In this document: positions 46,483-55,838 of the stretch, one piece after another | Layout of the letters: each line of letters begins with the position of its first letter | Position numbering within the stretch: the stretch's first letter is position 1 | DNA from: Pelagimonas phthalicica | Lineage (GTDB): Bacteria; Pseudomonadota; Alphaproteobacteria; Rhodobacterales; Rhodobacteraceae | Assembly: GCF_004364805.1 (NCBI RefSeq) | Contig: NZ_SOAP01000001.1 | Location: 1,550,001 to 1,614,000 of the forward strand | Direction of reading: 5' to 3' | DNA: 64,000 nucleotides | Program-made: the position numbers and the translations under genes | The notes under the pieces: model-generated | Told to the model about the DNA's origin: nothing | What the model saw: only the letters and a program-made list of their open reading frames with translations | Database searches by the model: none

Positions 46483-46905
46483 ATGTTGCAGATCACCGAC
46501 GATATCGCGATTGAGGATTGGGAACTGACCGAGCAGTTCATCCGCGCCAGCGGGCCGGGTGGGCAGAACGTCAACAAGGTTTCAACCGCGGTCGAGCTGC
46601 GTTATGAGGCGGAGCGGTCGCCAAACCTGCCAGCCTCGGTGAAAAACCGGCTGCGCAAATTGGCGGGGCGGCGTTGGACCAATGAGGGCGCGCTGATCCT
46701 GCAAGTGGATGAAACCCGCTCCCAAGCCCGCAACCGCGAGATCGCCCGCCAGAGATTGGTCGAGTTGATCCGCAAGGCTTTGATAAAACCCAAACGCCGC
46801 ATTCCAACACGCCCCACCCTCGGCTCGAAAAAGCGCCGCTTGGCGAGCAAGAAGGCAAGGGGTGAGGTGAAATCCCTGCGCGGCAAAGTCGACCCGGACA
46901 GTTAA
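46483..46905 (+). CDS. arfB: Alternative ribosome-rescue factor ArfB (peptidyl-tRNA hydrolase)
   Basis: A 140-residue class-I-release-factor-like protein that hydrolyses peptidyl-tRNA on stalled ribosomes. The GGQ catalytic motif is in RASGPGGQNVNKVSTAVELR (residues about 22-41), and the Lys/Arg-rich C-terminal tail (SKKRRLASKKARGEVKSLRG) is the part that enters the empty mRNA channel. The ATG at 46483 gives MLQITDD, the family start. It is preceded by a terminator and the anti-16S mini-ORF. Confidence 0.95.
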   Translation: MLQITDDIAIEDWELTEQFIRASGPGGQNVNKVSTAVELRYEAERSPNLPASVKNRLRKLAGRRWTNEGALILQVDETRSQARNREIARQRLVELIRKALIKPKRRIPTRPTLGSKKRRLASKKARGEVKSLRGKVDPDS

Positions 46906-46934
46906 GTTGGACACAACGGCGCGGCAGGAGCATC

Positions 46935-46977
46935 CAAATTCCATCGATGGAATTTGCAAATTCCGTGCACGGAATTT
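46935..46977. repeat. Two tandem palindromes between convergent genes
   Basis: A 22-bp perfect palindrome (46935-46956, core AATTCCATCGATGGAATT) is followed after one base by a 20-bp one (46958-46977, AAATTCCGTGCACGGAATTT), which reaches the stop codon of the TIGR02302 gene. They share AAATTCC/GGAATTT arms with different centres. They could act as a bidirectional terminator, as a repetitive palindromic unit, or as protein sites. Confidence 0.7.
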
Positions 46978-49523
46978 TAGAAGCGTTCCAGCAACCGATC
47001 CAGGTAATCGCGTTCCACTTCGGGGCGCTCGGCCTCGCCTGAGCGGCGGCGGATCTCGCCCAGCAATTCTTCGGCGCGGCGATAGACATCTTCGCCCTGT
47101 AACAGCCCCTCATCCGTGTCTGACCGGCCTGTGGTTCCTTGGTTGCGGCCCAGCGGGTCGCGCTGTTCGCCGCCATCCTGCCCCTCGGCAAAGCCCTGCT
47201 GGCCATCGCGCTGTTCACGCTGCTGTGCCATGGCCTCGCCAAGCGCGCGCATACCGTCGCGCAGCGCCTCCATCGCCTCGGATTGCTGGTCAATCGCCTC
47301 GGCCAGATCACCATCTCGCAGAGCCTCTTCGGCCCCGTCCATGGCGCGATCGGCATCCTCAAGTGCCTCGGCCGAGCGGCGACCCGCTTCGGTCCCCTGC
47401 CCTGGCAGGCCGCGACGCTGGCGGTTCAGCTCTTGACGCAAGGCGCGCTGACGATCCGCCAGGCTTTGCTCCAAACCGTCTTGTCCCTGACCTTGCCCAT
47501 CTGCCCCTTCACGGCCATCGCCGCGCTGGTTACCGGGTTCGCCCTCGCCCTGCTGCTGCCCCGGTTCACGGCCATCCTGGCGATTGCCGGGGTTGAACTG
47601 TTCCTGCAGATCCTGAAACGCCTCATCCGACAGCTCTTGCTGGTCGCGCAGCGTTTCTGAAAGGTCATCCATGGCCTGTTCCCCCGGGGTCTGGCCGCCC
47701 TGACCTTGGGTGAATTCCATATTCTCCATCATTTCCTGCAGCTGACGCAGCGCCTCTTGCGCTTCAGCCATGCGGCCCTGTTCCATCAACTCCTGAATGC
47801 GATCCATCATGCGCTGAATGTCGTCCTGAGACAGTTCGATCATGTTCTCAGGGTCCATCGGCTCGCCCGGCTCTTCGTTCTGCCGGTTTTGCCGCGCCAA
47901 TTCGCGCATGTAATCCCGTGTCGCCTCGCGCAGTTCCTGCATCAGCTCGGCGATTTCCTGGTCCGAGGCCCCATTTTTCATCGCCTCTTCCAGCCGCTCC
48001 TGCGCCCGTTGCAGGCGCTCCAAAGCATCCTGAAGGTCGCCCTCTTCCAGCTCAATCGCCAATTCCCACAGCGCTTCGGCCAGCTCTTCTTGCTGTTCGT
48101 CGCTGATCCCGCCTTCGGCAAGCTCTTCGATCTTTTTCAGCACGTCCCGCAGGGATTTGCGCTGCTCCGGCTTGCGAAAAATTTCATTCGGGCGGTGGGA
48201 AATCGCGCGCAACAGCATCGAGATCGTATCGACATTCTCGCGATTCCAAAGCAGGGCCTGCCTTTGTTCAATCACCGCCGCCGCCAAGGGATCAAAAAAG
48301 CGCCGACCCGGCAGGGTGATCAGCTCAGGCTCCGTGCGCGCCACCTGCCCCCGGCCATCGGTCACGCTCATCTCAAGGCGCACGGGCAGGTTCGCCCAGG
48401 GGTGGAGCGAAAAGTTGCCACCCATATTTTCCTTGAAATCCACCCGACTGCCCGCCACCGGCATCGGCAGCGGCACTTTGATCGCGGCGCGGCTTTCAGG
48501 CTCCAGCGCGCGGCCATAGCGGCGGTCGACCTCGTCCAGCGCCAGGACAATTCGCGCCTCACCATATTCGACGCCAAAGTCATCCTGCGCGGCAAAGGGG
48601 ATCAGCGCCGCACCGTCATAGGCAACCTCAATGTCGCCCGTACGCTGAATCTCAGGTGATTGATCCGGCAGCATAGCAATCTGCCAGGCGCGGCCATTCG
48701 GTCCGTTGATCGCCAAACGGCCCGCCTGAACCACGTCGAAATCCTGTGCCGTGTCCTGCGCCAGTTCCGGCGTCAGCACCCGGCCCGAGATGTTTTCCTC
48801 CACGCTCAGCGCGCCCACCTCGCCATACATGCGCAAGGTGATCAGCGCGCCCTCAGGCGCTTCAAGGTTTTCTGCTGTGATATCATTCAGATAGATCGTT
48901 GGCAGGCGTGTGTAGCTTGGCGGTGACAGCCAGCCTTCCCAGCTTGGCCCTTGCGCCAGATCCGGGCCGCCCACGCCGATGTTGGTCACCGATTGCACCC
49001 GGCCAAAGGAGCCAAACAAAAACGCCACCGACAGCGCCAACAGCGCCACATAGCGCAGCGCAAAAGGATCGGCGCGCGAGACTTTCAGGTCCGGCTCCAC
49101 CGGTTTGGCCCCATTCAGCCGGTCCATCATCCGCGCCTGATGCGCCTGCCACACCGCCATCGAGGCCGCATCCTGCGCCCCAACCGCCGGTGTATCCATC
49201 GCCGCCTGAATTGGGTTGCCTTTGAGCGAGCCATCCAGCCGATCCAGCGCCTCATCCCGGCTGGGCCAGTGAAACTGTCGCACCCCGCGCCACACGGCCC
49301 AAACCACCAAAGCCAGCAACACGGCTCCGACCGCCCAGATCCATTCCACCGCGACAAGATCCTGCACCCCCAACATAGGTAAGGCCAGGCCAACAAACAG
49401 CACCGACCAAAGCGGCCACCAGGCGCGCACCACCCGTTCGGCCACCAAACCCATATGGGTCAGCAGCAACGGCCAGCGCAGCTTGCGGTTCAGATTCGGA
49501 TCAATGTGACGGGCCATGAACAT
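46977..49523 (-). CDS. TIGR02302 / DUF4175 family protein
   Basis: An 848-residue alphaproteobacterial protein with two N-terminal membrane helices (about 30-80), a third near residue 160, and a periplasmic-looking middle. A very long Gln/Glu/Arg-rich coiled region follows (about 460-840: repeats such as LQRAQERLEEAMKNGASDQE and MMENMEFTQGQGGQTPGEQA). The pattern is that of TIGR02302, of unknown function. It is the last gene after argH-lptM-lysA on the same strand, a position typical of alphaproteobacteria. A role in envelope maintenance is possible. Confidence 0.88.
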   Translation of the reverse strand: MFMARHIDPNLNRKLRWPLLLTHMGLVAERVVRAWWPLWSVLFVGLALPMLGVQDLVAVEWIWAVGAVLLALVVWAVWRGVRQFHWPSRDEALDRLDGSLKGNPIQAAMDTPAVGAQDAASMAVWQAHQARMMDRLNGAKPVEPDLKVSRADPFALRYVALLALSVAFLFGSFGRVQSVTNIGVGGPDLAQGPSWEGWLSPPSYTRLPTIYLNDITAENLEAPEGALITLRMYGEVGALSVEENISGRVLTPELAQDTAQDFDVVQAGRLAINGPNGRAWQIAMLPDQSPEIQRTGDIEVAYDGAALIPFAAQDDFGVEYGEARIVLALDEVDRRYGRALEPESRAAIKVPLPMPVAGSRVDFKENMGGNFSLHPWANLPVRLEMSVTDGRGQVARTEPELITLPGRRFFDPLAAAVIEQRQALLWNRENVDTISMLLRAISHRPNEIFRKPEQRKSLRDVLKKIEELAEGGISDEQQEELAEALWELAIELEEGDLQDALERLQRAQERLEEAMKNGASDQEIAELMQELREATRDYMRELARQNRQNEEPGEPMDPENMIELSQDDIQRMMDRIQELMEQGRMAEAQEALRQLQEMMENMEFTQGQGGQTPGEQAMDDLSETLRDQQELSDEAFQDLQEQFNPGNRQDGREPGQQQGEGEPGNQRGDGREGADGQGQGQDGLEQSLADRQRALRQELNRQRRGLPGQGTEAGRRSAEALEDADRAMDGAEEALRDGDLAEAIDQQSEAMEALRDGMRALGEAMAQQREQRDGQQGFAEGQDGGEQRDPLGRNQGTTGRSDTDEGLLQGEDVYRRAEELLGEIRRRSGEAERPEVERDYLDRLLERF

Positions 49524-49553
49524 CCTCGCATGGGTTTATGCGAGGAGTTTGCC

Positions 49554-50819
49554 TCACAACCATTCAGGAATGGTATCGCGATTTATCATTTCGTCAAAGG
49601 TCGGGCGTGGGCGGATAACCGCGAATTGATCACCATTCACCAGAACTTCGGGGATCAGAGGCCGCGTATTGTATTCGCTGGACATCACCGCGCCATAGGC
49701 ACCGGCGCTGCGAAACGCCACCAAATCGCCGGCACCCAGCGGCGGCATCAGCCGTTGTTTGGCAAAAGTGTCGCCACTTTCGCAAACAGGGCCAACAATA
49801 TCATAGGGTTGCGGCTCGACCCCGACTTCGGGTTCGATCACGGGAATGATGTCGTGATGCGCCTCATACATAGCCGGGCGGATCAGATCGTTCATCGCCC
49901 CGTCGAGAATCAGAAAATCCCGCCCCTCGCCGTTTTTCAAATAAATCACCTTACTGACCAAAATTCCGGCATTTCCAGCCACCAAACGGCCCGGTTCAAT
50001 CTCGATCTCACAGCCCAGATGACCAACAGTGCGCTGAATCAGCTTGCCATAATCGGTCGGCAGTGGTGGCGCTTCGTTGCTGCGCGCATAGGGAATGCCC
50101 AGCCCGCCACCCAGATCAAGGCGCGAAATCTCGTGACCATCGGCGCGCAGGGTCTCGGTCAGCTCGGCCACTTTCTGATAGGCCAGCTCAAACGGCTCCA
50201 GCTGAGTCAGCTGACTGCCGATATGCACATCAATACCGACCACTTTCAGCCCCGGCAGGGCGGCGGCCTGCGCGTAGACATCGCGCGCGCGGGCAATCGG
50301 AATGCCGAATTTATTCTCGCTCTTGCCGGTGGCGATCTTGGCATGGGTCTTGGCGTCCACATCCGGGTTCACCCGAATTGCAATCATGGCCTCAACGCCC
50401 ATTTCGCTGGCAATGCGTGAAATCGCGGCCATTTCCGGCTCGCTCTCAACGTTGAACTGGCGGATTTGCGCGGTCAGGGCGGCGTGAATCTCTTCATCCG
50501 TCTTGCCGACACCCGAAAACACGATGCGCTCGCCCGGAACACCCGCTGCCAAAGCCCGCGCCAGCTCCCCGCCCGAGACCACATCCATACCCGCCCCTTC
50601 GGCGGCCAAGGTGCGCAGGATGGCCTGATTGCTCGCCGCTTTCATGGCATAACAGACCAGATGCGGCCCCCAATCCAAAGCTTCGTCAAACAGGTGGAAA
50701 TGTCGGGTCAGCGTCGCTGTGGAATAGAGGTAAAACGGCGTGCCAACCTGCGCGGCAATCTCTGCCACCGGCACATCCTCAGCCCAAAGCGCACCCTCGC
50801 GATAGAGAAAATGATCCAA
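49554..50819 (-). CDS. lysA: Diaminopimelate decarboxylase
   Basis: A 421-residue PLP-dependent alanine-racemase-fold decarboxylase, last step of lysine synthesis. The PLP lysine is in VCYAMKAASNQAIL; other motifs are HIGSQLTQLEPF, LDLGGGLGIPYARS, the CESGDTFAKQR active-site cysteine and FRSAGAYGAVMSSEYNTRP. The length is normal. It lies 30 bp from the TIGR02302 gene downstream. Confidence 0.98.
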   Translation of the reverse strand: MDHFLYREGALWAEDVPVAEIAAQVGTPFYLYSTATLTRHFHLFDEALDWGPHLVCYAMKAASNQAILRTLAAEGAGMDVVSGGELARALAAGVPGERIVFSGVGKTDEEIHAALTAQIRQFNVESEPEMAAISRIASEMGVEAMIAIRVNPDVDAKTHAKIATGKSENKFGIPIARARDVYAQAAALPGLKVVGIDVHIGSQLTQLEPFELAYQKVAELTETLRADGHEISRLDLGGGLGIPYARSNEAPPLPTDYGKLIQRTVGHLGCEIEIEPGRLVAGNAGILVSKVIYLKNGEGRDFLILDGAMNDLIRPAMYEAHHDIIPVIEPEVGVEPQPYDIVGPVCESGDTFAKQRLMPPLGAGDLVAFRSAGAYGAVMSSEYNTRPLIPEVLVNGDQFAVIRPRPTFDEMINRDTIPEWL

Positions 50820-50878
50820 AGCCGCCTCCTGTTCCTGCGTCAGCCCGCCTTAGCGCAACATTTATGTGAAAAACACCC

Positions 50879-50906
50879 TTCGTGTTTCTTCTTGGCAAAA
50901 ATATCC
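50879..50906. repeat. Partial copy of the interspersed repeat, copy 2
   Basis: Contains TTTCTTCTTGGC and AAAAATATCC but not the GGGGCAGCGCCCC hairpin, so it appears truncated compared with the other three copies. Confidence 0.5.
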
Positions 50907-50934
50907 AATCCGCAACACAGCCCCCATAAACAAA

Positions 50935-50960
50935 GGCCCCGGTTCTCGCGAACCAGGGCC
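50935..50960 (-). terminator. Rho-independent terminator after the LptM-like gene
   Basis: The stem GGCCC-GGTTC/GAACC-GGGCC with loop TCGC and one mismatch is followed by TTTGTTTATG on the minus strand. It closes the argH-lptM transcript and separates it from lysA. Confidence 0.85.
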
Positions 50961-50966
50961 TCCTCA

Positions 50967-51074
50967 TCACTGTTGCGCTTCCGCGCCCGGTCGAATGGGC
51001 GGTCCATCCGCGCCACATCCGGCAAGGCTGCAGGCTGACACGGTCAGCAGCGCCAAAAACATCACTGTCTTCAT
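50967..51074 (-). CDS. lptM: LptM-like small lipoprotein
   Basis: A 35-residue lipoprotein. Lys3 and a hydrophobic core ([17 protein letters not shown]) end in the lipobox LAGC, and the mature part begins [10 protein letters not shown]. This resembles the CGxKGxxxxP start of LptM (YifL), which binds LptDE and aids outer-membrane lipopolysaccharide translocon maturation. The ATG at 51074 overlaps the argH stop as ATGA, and GGAGG lies upstream. A terminator follows. In E. coli LptM is beside dapF; here the lysine gene lysA is adjacent. The mature peptide of about 16 residues is very short for the family, so homology is a strong suggestion rather than proof. Confidence 0.8.
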   Translation of the reverse strand: MKTVMFLALLTVSACSLAGCGADGPPIRPGAEAQQ

Positions 51075-52462
51075 CCCAACACCTCCTTCCATCGGGCCAC
51101 TTGTTCGCGCACCCGCGCCGGAGCGGTACCGCCATAGCTCATCCGCGAGGCCACCGATTTCTGCACCGTCAGCACGTCAAAAATACCTTCGGTGATCGCG
51201 GCATTCTCGGCCTGCATCTCCTCCAGGCTCAGATCCGGCAGATCGCAGCCCTTCTTCTCGGCCAGCGCCACCAGGGCCCCGGTCACATGATGCGCGTCCC
51301 GGAAGGGTAGCCCAGTTTCGCGCACCAGCCAATCGGCAAGATCGGTCGCGGTCGAGAAACCGGACGAGGCCGCCGCCTCCAGCTGTTCGCGATTGCCGGT
51401 CATGTCGCGCACCATGCCCTCCATCGCGGCCAGGGCCAGCATCCAGTTATCGGCGGCGTCAAAGACCTGCTCTTTGTCTTCCTGCATGTCTTTGGAATAG
51501 GCCAGCGGCAGACCCTTCATTACCATCATCAAGGCGACATTCGCGCCAAAGATCCGGCCAATCTTGGCGCGGATCAGCTCGGCCGCATCGGGGTTCTTTT
51601 TCTGCGGCATGATGCTCGACCCAGTGCTGAACCGATCCGACAGGGTGACAAAGCGGAATTGCGCGCTGGACCAGATCACCAGCTCTTCGGCAAAGCGGCT
51701 CAGATGCATCGCGGAAATCGAGGCCACCGACAGAAACTCAATCGCAAAATCACGCGCGCTCACCGCATCCAGTGAATTCGCCATAGGCCGATCAAAACCC
51801 AAAGCCTCAGCAGTCATATGCCGATCAATCGGGAACCCGGTACCGGCCAAAGCCGCCGCCCCCAAAGGCGATTCATTCATCCGTGCCCGCGCATCGCGTA
51901 CGCGGCTCAGGTCACGGCCAAACATCTCGACATAGGCCATCATGTGATGGCCCCAGGTCACCGGCTGCGCGGTCTGCAAATGGGTAAAGCCCGGCATCAC
52001 CCAATCCGCCCCGGCCTCGGCCTGCGACAGCAGCGCGTCGATCAAGGCCAACAGCCCGGTTTCTGCCGCATCCAACTGATCGCGCACCCAAAGCCGGAAA
52101 TCCGTCGCCACCTGATCATTGCGGCTGCGACCGGTATGCAAACGCCCCGCCGGCTCACCAATAATCTCTTTCAGCCGCGCCTCGACATTCATGTGAATAT
52201 CTTCCAGCGCCGTGGAAAATTCGAATTTTCCACCCTCAATCTCTGACAAGACTGTGAGCAAGCCTTCCCGAATGGCCTCTGCATCACTATCACTAATGAT
52301 GCCCGTCGCCGCCAGCATGGCCGCATGGGCCCTTGACCCGGCAATATCCTGTGCCGCCATCCGCTGATCGTATCCGATCGAGGCATTGATTGCCTCCATG
52401 ATCGCATCCGGCCCGGCGGCAAAGCGGCCGCCCCACATCTGGTTCGAGGAAGTATCCGACAT
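51071..52462 (-). CDS. argH: Argininosuccinate lyase
   Basis: A 463-residue fumarase-superfamily lyase, last step of arginine synthesis. Motifs are [44 protein letters not shown] and the signature [18 protein letters not shown]. The start at 52462 (MSDTSSN) is chosen by the family; longer frames run into the divergent tlpA-like gene. A 22-bp palindrome inside the gene (52212-52233) encodes the conserved GGKFEFST region and is probably incidental. Confidence 0.98.
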   Translation of the reverse strand: MSDTSSNQMWGGRFAAGPDAIMEAINASIGYDQRMAAQDIAGSRAHAAMLAATGIISDSDAEAIREGLLTVLSEIEGGKFEFSTALEDIHMNVEARLKEIIGEPAGRLHTGRSRNDQVATDFRLWVRDQLDAAETGLLALIDALLSQAEAGADWVMPGFTHLQTAQPVTWGHHMMAYVEMFGRDLSRVRDARARMNESPLGAAALAGTGFPIDRHMTAEALGFDRPMANSLDAVSARDFAIEFLSVASISAMHLSRFAEELVIWSSAQFRFVTLSDRFSTGSSIMPQKKNPDAAELIRAKIGRIFGANVALMMVMKGLPLAYSKDMQEDKEQVFDAADNWMLALAAMEGMVRDMTGNREQLEAAASSGFSTATDLADWLVRETGLPFRDAHHVTGALVALAEKKGCDLPDLSLEEMQAENAAITEGIFDVLTVQKSVASRMSYGGTAPARVREQVARWKEVLG

Positions 52463-52483
52463 AAGCTGTCCTTCGGAGGAAGT

Positions 52484-53044
52484 ATGAAAAATCTGGGTCT
52501 TTTGTTGCTGTATACGGTGACGCTGGCGCTTGCAAACCCTGCACAGGCGGATCTTGCCGCGGCCGCCGCCGCGCGCGAGGGCGACATGAAGAAACTGATC
52601 CTGCATGACGCACCCAAAACCCGCGACATGGTCGAATTCATGACCTTCGAGGGTGAGCCGCTCAAGATGTCGGATTTTCAGGGCAAATGGCTGGTGGTGA
52701 ATTTCTGGGCCACCTGGTGCGCGCCCTGCCGCAAAGAGATGCCGATGCTGTCCGAATTGCAGACCGAGCTTGGCGGTGACACATTCGAAGTCCTCACCAT
52801 CGCCACTTCGCGCAACCCGCCCCCGGCGATGAAGGCCTTTTTTGACGATATCGGCGTCACCAACCTGCCCCTGCACCGCGACCCGAAATCCACCCTGGCC
52901 CGCGGCCTGGGCGTACTCGGCCTGCCCGCAACGCTGATCATCGACCCCGACGGCAACGAAGTCGGCCGCATGACCGGCGACGCCGACTGGTCCTCAGACA
53001 GCGCCAAAGCCGTGCTGCGCGCCCTGATTGGGGCTGAGGGGTAA
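52484..53044 (+). CDS. TlpA-type thioredoxin-fold reductase
   Basis: A 186-residue exported thioredoxin-like protein. A signal peptide ([19 protein letters not shown]) leads to a soluble domain with the redox motif WCAPC in [18 protein letters not shown], and a cis-proline loop [12 protein letters not shown]. TlpA proteins reduce periplasmic disulfides, for example for cytochrome c or oxidase maturation. It is divergent from argH with a 21-bp gap, so the promoters must overlap the coding ends. Confidence 0.92.
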   Translation: MKNLGLLLLYTVTLALANPAQADLAAAAAAREGDMKKLILHDAPKTRDMVEFMTFEGEPLKMSDFQGKWLVVNFWATWCAPCRKEMPMLSELQTELGGDTFEVLTIATSRNPPPAMKAFFDDIGVTNLPLHRDPKSTLARGLGVLGLPATLIIDPDGNEVGRMTGDADWSSDSAKAVLRALIGAEG

Positions 53045-53064
53045 AACAACTCTGACGGGGCGCG

Positions 53065-53901
53065 CTATCTTTGGCGCACCCCTGCTTTCTCAGCGCTTTC
53101 TGCCAAGAACCTACGCAATGAAAACAAAGCGCGACGCGGCATCGAATGCCGAAAGAGCTTTTGGCACAACCGGAACTCATTCAAAAGGTTCGAGGAATAG
53201 TACGCTGCCAAAATCGCTTCAAATTTTCGCACTTCGGTTGGGGTCAAGCTCGGGAAACTCGTCCAAGGCATGCTCAGCGCCCCAATCGCCACTTCTTCCA
53301 GCAGCGCCTTGTCCAGGTTCAGATCGACCGAAAAGATGTTCCACCCTCCGGCGATATCCGCATGGCGGTGGCTGTCGGGCATTTCGTTGAACAACACCCG
53401 CGGTCCGATGCCCCTTAGCTCTTTGAAGCGACGATAAAGCTGTAGGTCATGGTGGATCACCACCTTGGACCCGCGCATGTGCGGCGCAACCGCCAGCGTG
53501 TCCACAATCGGCCAGGGGTGCTGATGATTGGCATCAATAAATGCCATGTCCCATTCCCCGCCCATCTCTTGCAGATCAAGCGCTGACTTTCGCGGAATTA
53601 TGTCGACTTGCACTGGGCCGCTCGGGTAAATTTTTGGGGCCAGAAACCCGACCGGTTTATCCGCCTGCCCAAAGAATTTAGCCGAATAGTCAATTGAAGT
53701 GACGCTTTCACCGCCATTCTCTTCCATGAAGCGCGCGATAAATCCGGTGCTCAGCCCCGAGGCCGTGCCGATCTCGATAAACCGTTTGGGTTTGTGCCGG
53801 ATGATCAGCTTCTGAATGTAATTCAGCTCATCCGGCGTCGTCGTCCCATATCTGGGCCGCAGATGTTCCGCGTGCAGCTCTTCAATTTCTGCCAGTTGCA
53901 T
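53065..53901 (-). CDS. Class I SAM-dependent methyltransferase family protein
   Basis: A protein of about 278 residues (start MQLAEIEEL preferred; an ATG 22 codons upstream adds a non-family extension). The SAM-binding glycine loop is FIEIGTASGLSTGFIARF, the second strand acid is in VTSIDYS, and MAFIDANHQHPWPIVDTL gives the catalytic-domain signature of the Methyltransf_24/CmcI-like group. The target is unknown. It is convergent with the TlpA-type gene. Confidence 0.8.
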   Translation of the reverse strand: MQLAEIEELHAEHLRPRYGTTTPDELNYIQKLIIRHKPKRFIEIGTASGLSTGFIARFMEENGGESVTSIDYSAKFFGQADKPVGFLAPKIYPSGPVQVDIIPRKSALDLQEMGGEWDMAFIDANHQHPWPIVDTLAVAPHMRGSKVVIHHDLQLYRRFKELRGIGPRVLFNEMPDSHRHADIAGGWNIFSVDLNLDKALLEEVAIGALSMPWTSFPSLTPTEVRKFEAILAAYYSSNLLNEFRLCQKLFRHSMPRRALFSLRRFLAESAEKAGVRQR

Positions 53902-54101
53902 AAAGCACCCCAAACCTACGAACGGAATATGCCGCCACGATTTCAATGTAACCGGGTGTAGGGGCAATCAGAGCAAAGTGCAATTGGCCTACAAGGGCGT
54001 ATGCGTGACGAGGCCAAATCTGGCGAGCCGTCTATCCGAACACCAAAACCTTGAGGACCGTTCCATACTTGGAGACCAAGACATGAAACACTCCACCCAA
54101 C

Positions 54102-54299
54102 TTAAAAGGCTCTGTTGACAAAATCCAGGTCGCCATATCCCATCTCGGCGAGTTCATCACGCGAAAGGGCGAGCAAATCGGAACGGATTTCAGGTGACGT
54201 CACCGGCTTGCAAAGTTCGCTTTCATTGACCTGCTGAGCTGAAACGCCTGTTGCCTTGGTGAGCATGCACAACGCAATTATGATTAGAACAAGATGCAT
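54102..54299 (-). CDS. Small putative exported protein
   Basis: A 65-residue ORF with a signal-like start (MHLVLIIIALCMLTKATGVS, cleavage near SAQQ) and a charged C-terminus ending GYGDLDFVNRAF. The ribosome-binding site is weak, and an upstream ATG would add 16 residues. The C-terminal coding end coincides with GGCTCTGTTGACAAA, which resembles IS terminal repeats, so the gene may be truncated. No family is recognised. Confidence 0.4.
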   Translation of the reverse strand: MHLVLIIIALCMLTKATGVSAQQVNESELCKPVTSPEIRSDLLALSRDELAEMGYGDLDFVNRAF

Positions 54300-54450
54300 G
54301 ATACGCAAGACCCCGACTTCACAACTTCTTAACGATGGCCATATCAATATGCCGGAAACCGCCTGTCTTCCACATTGCCCTGCGCTCGTCTGTTATTTCA
54401 GCTATTAGCCGCTCAATAAACGCGTCCTATGCCCCTTTTCAAACAAACAA

Positions 54451-54469
54451 GGCGACCCAATGGGCCGCC
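54451..54469 (-). terminator. Terminator beyond the GA repeat
   Basis: An imperfect hairpin GGCG-CCCA/TGGG-CGCC is followed by TTGTTTGTTTG on the minus strand. The transcript of the 54560-55108 gene would therefore carry the (CU)33 tract between its stop codon and this terminator. Confidence 0.65.
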
Positions 54470-54478
54470 CTATTCGCT

Positions 54479-54550
<72 letters not shown>

Positions 54551-54559
54551 ATTCGCGGC

Positions 54560-55108
54560 TTATTTCAGCGCAATCATAATCCGGCGGGTGCGGGTCTTGC
54601 GTTTGCTCCGGCCCTTTTTCCAGCCCCCCTTAGAGGCCCCCAGCTGATCCAGCTGCATCGCGCCTTCGGCCATCAGCCCATCTGCGCCATATTCCCAGTA
54701 ACGCAAGCCGCCGCGCACGGCCTCGGTCACGCGGGTGCGCTGTTCGACATAGCCATCCGCATGGGTCACGGTGAACTGGCACTTGCCCAGGGTGCGGTTG
54801 CAGCGATGCGGGGTGTAGCGGGTCACCGCGCCGTCAATCGCCATAGTCTCGGTCACTTCGCCACGCGCGTTCACCTTGTAGCTGCCCAGGAATTCCGCCG
54901 CGCTGCCCTGCCCGGCATAGAGATCAAACAGGTGAACCCCACCGGCCGAGCCGCGCTTGACATGGGTCATCGCGCCACTGCGATCCTTCATCACCATGAC
55001 CGATCCATTGCCCATTTCACCAGCGCGCCAAGAAATATCGGCCGTCGCAGAAGTGGTCGCAAATGTGGAGATCAACGTCAGGGTCAGGGCGGCGATCATG
55101 TGGCGCAT
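54560..55108 (-). CDS. Exported protein of unknown function
   Basis: A 182-residue protein with a signal peptide (MIAALTLTLISTFATTSATA, cut before DISW) and a mature part of mixed strands (GNGSVMVMKDRSGAMTHVKR). It ends in a strongly basic tail (KKGRSKRKTRTRRIMIAL). Two cysteines (CNRTLGKC) may form a disulfide. No recognised family. The stop is followed by the GA/CU microsatellite and a terminator. Confidence 0.7.
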   Translation of the reverse strand: MRHMIAALTLTLISTFATTSATADISWRAGEMGNGSVMVMKDRSGAMTHVKRGSAGGVHLFDLYAGQGSAAEFLGSYKVNARGEVTETMAIDGAVTRYTPHRCNRTLGKCQFTVTHADGYVEQRTRVTEAVRGGLRYWEYGADGLMAEGAMQLDQLGASKGGWKKGRSKRKTRTRRIMIALK

Positions 55109-55445
55109 TGTGCTACTCTCAGTGTCCGGGCCCCCACCCAGTGGTTAAGAGAATTGGGCGAAAACGCGGCAGCACGCAACGGTTTTCTGCCACAATCGCG
55201 CCATTAACCCTAATCTCGGGAACAATCAGCCGCACAGTCAAAACTTGTCTCCACCAGTCCAACAATTCCCGCCATAATTGCGCCCAAATTGCCACGCATC
55301 CCGGCACAACGCGGGCCAAACCCGCCCGAATCCCCGCACCCAACCCGCTGCGATTCGGCAAATTGGGCGCAAATGTGACCCTTGACGCTACGAGAGTTTT
55401 GACAATCCGCCCCCGCCCCGCCGACAGTTCCCCGCAGGAGGAGCC
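55109..55445. other. Intergenic region with imperfect inverted repeat
   Basis: 337 bp without a supported gene. ATTGCGCCCAAATTGCC (55277) and GGCAAATTGGGCGCAAAT (55357) form an imperfect inverted repeat about 80 bp apart. A third AATTGGGCGAAAA lies at about 55154. GTTTTGACAATCC before the GGAGGAG of the next gene may be promoter DNA. Confidence 0.5.
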
Positions 55446-55838
55446 ATGCCGCTAGACATTCTGATCATCCTTGTGGTCGTCGGGATTGCCGGGATCGCCG
55501 TGCTGACCCATCTGCTCGGCCTGTCGAAACCCAAGACCTTTCTGTCCGAGGCCCAGGCCCGCACCGCCTGGCTGCGCGAATTCCCCGACAGCACCGTGAC
55601 CTCGGTCACCCTCTGTGCTTCCGCTCAGGCCGCATTGATCATGACCCAGGCCGGTCCCGGCATCGTCTGGGCCATGGGGGCCGACAGCACCGCCCGCCTG
55701 CTCAACGGCGCAACCTTCACAGCCACCGAAACCGGCCTGACCGTGACCCTGCCCGATTACGGCGCACCCCGCATCGCCCTCCGCCTCACCCCCGACGAAG
55801 CCCTGCTTTGGACCAATCACATCGGAGCCGCCGCATGA
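55446..55838 (+). CDS. Membrane-anchored protein of unknown function
   Basis: A 130-residue protein with one N-terminal membrane segment (ILIILVVVGIAGIAVLTHLL) and a soluble beta-rich part with an AWLREFPDSTVTSVTLCASA region. The start has GCAGGAGG about 6 bp upstream. Its stop overlaps the start of the sterol-desaturase-family gene by ATGA, so the two are translationally coupled and may work together. I recognise no family. Confidence 0.75.
   Translation: MPLDILIILVVVGIAGIAVLTHLLGLSKPKTFLSEAQARTAWLREFPDSTVTSVTLCASAQAALIMTQAGPGIVWAMGADSTARLLNGATFTATETGLTVTLPDYGAPRIALRLTPDEALLWTNHIGAAA

Noticed and set aside
52212-52233. 22-bp perfect palindrome inside argH (GTGGAAAATTC/GAATTTTCCAC)
   Set aside because: It encodes the conserved GGKFEFST segment of argininosuccinate lyase, so coding constraint is the simplest explanation.
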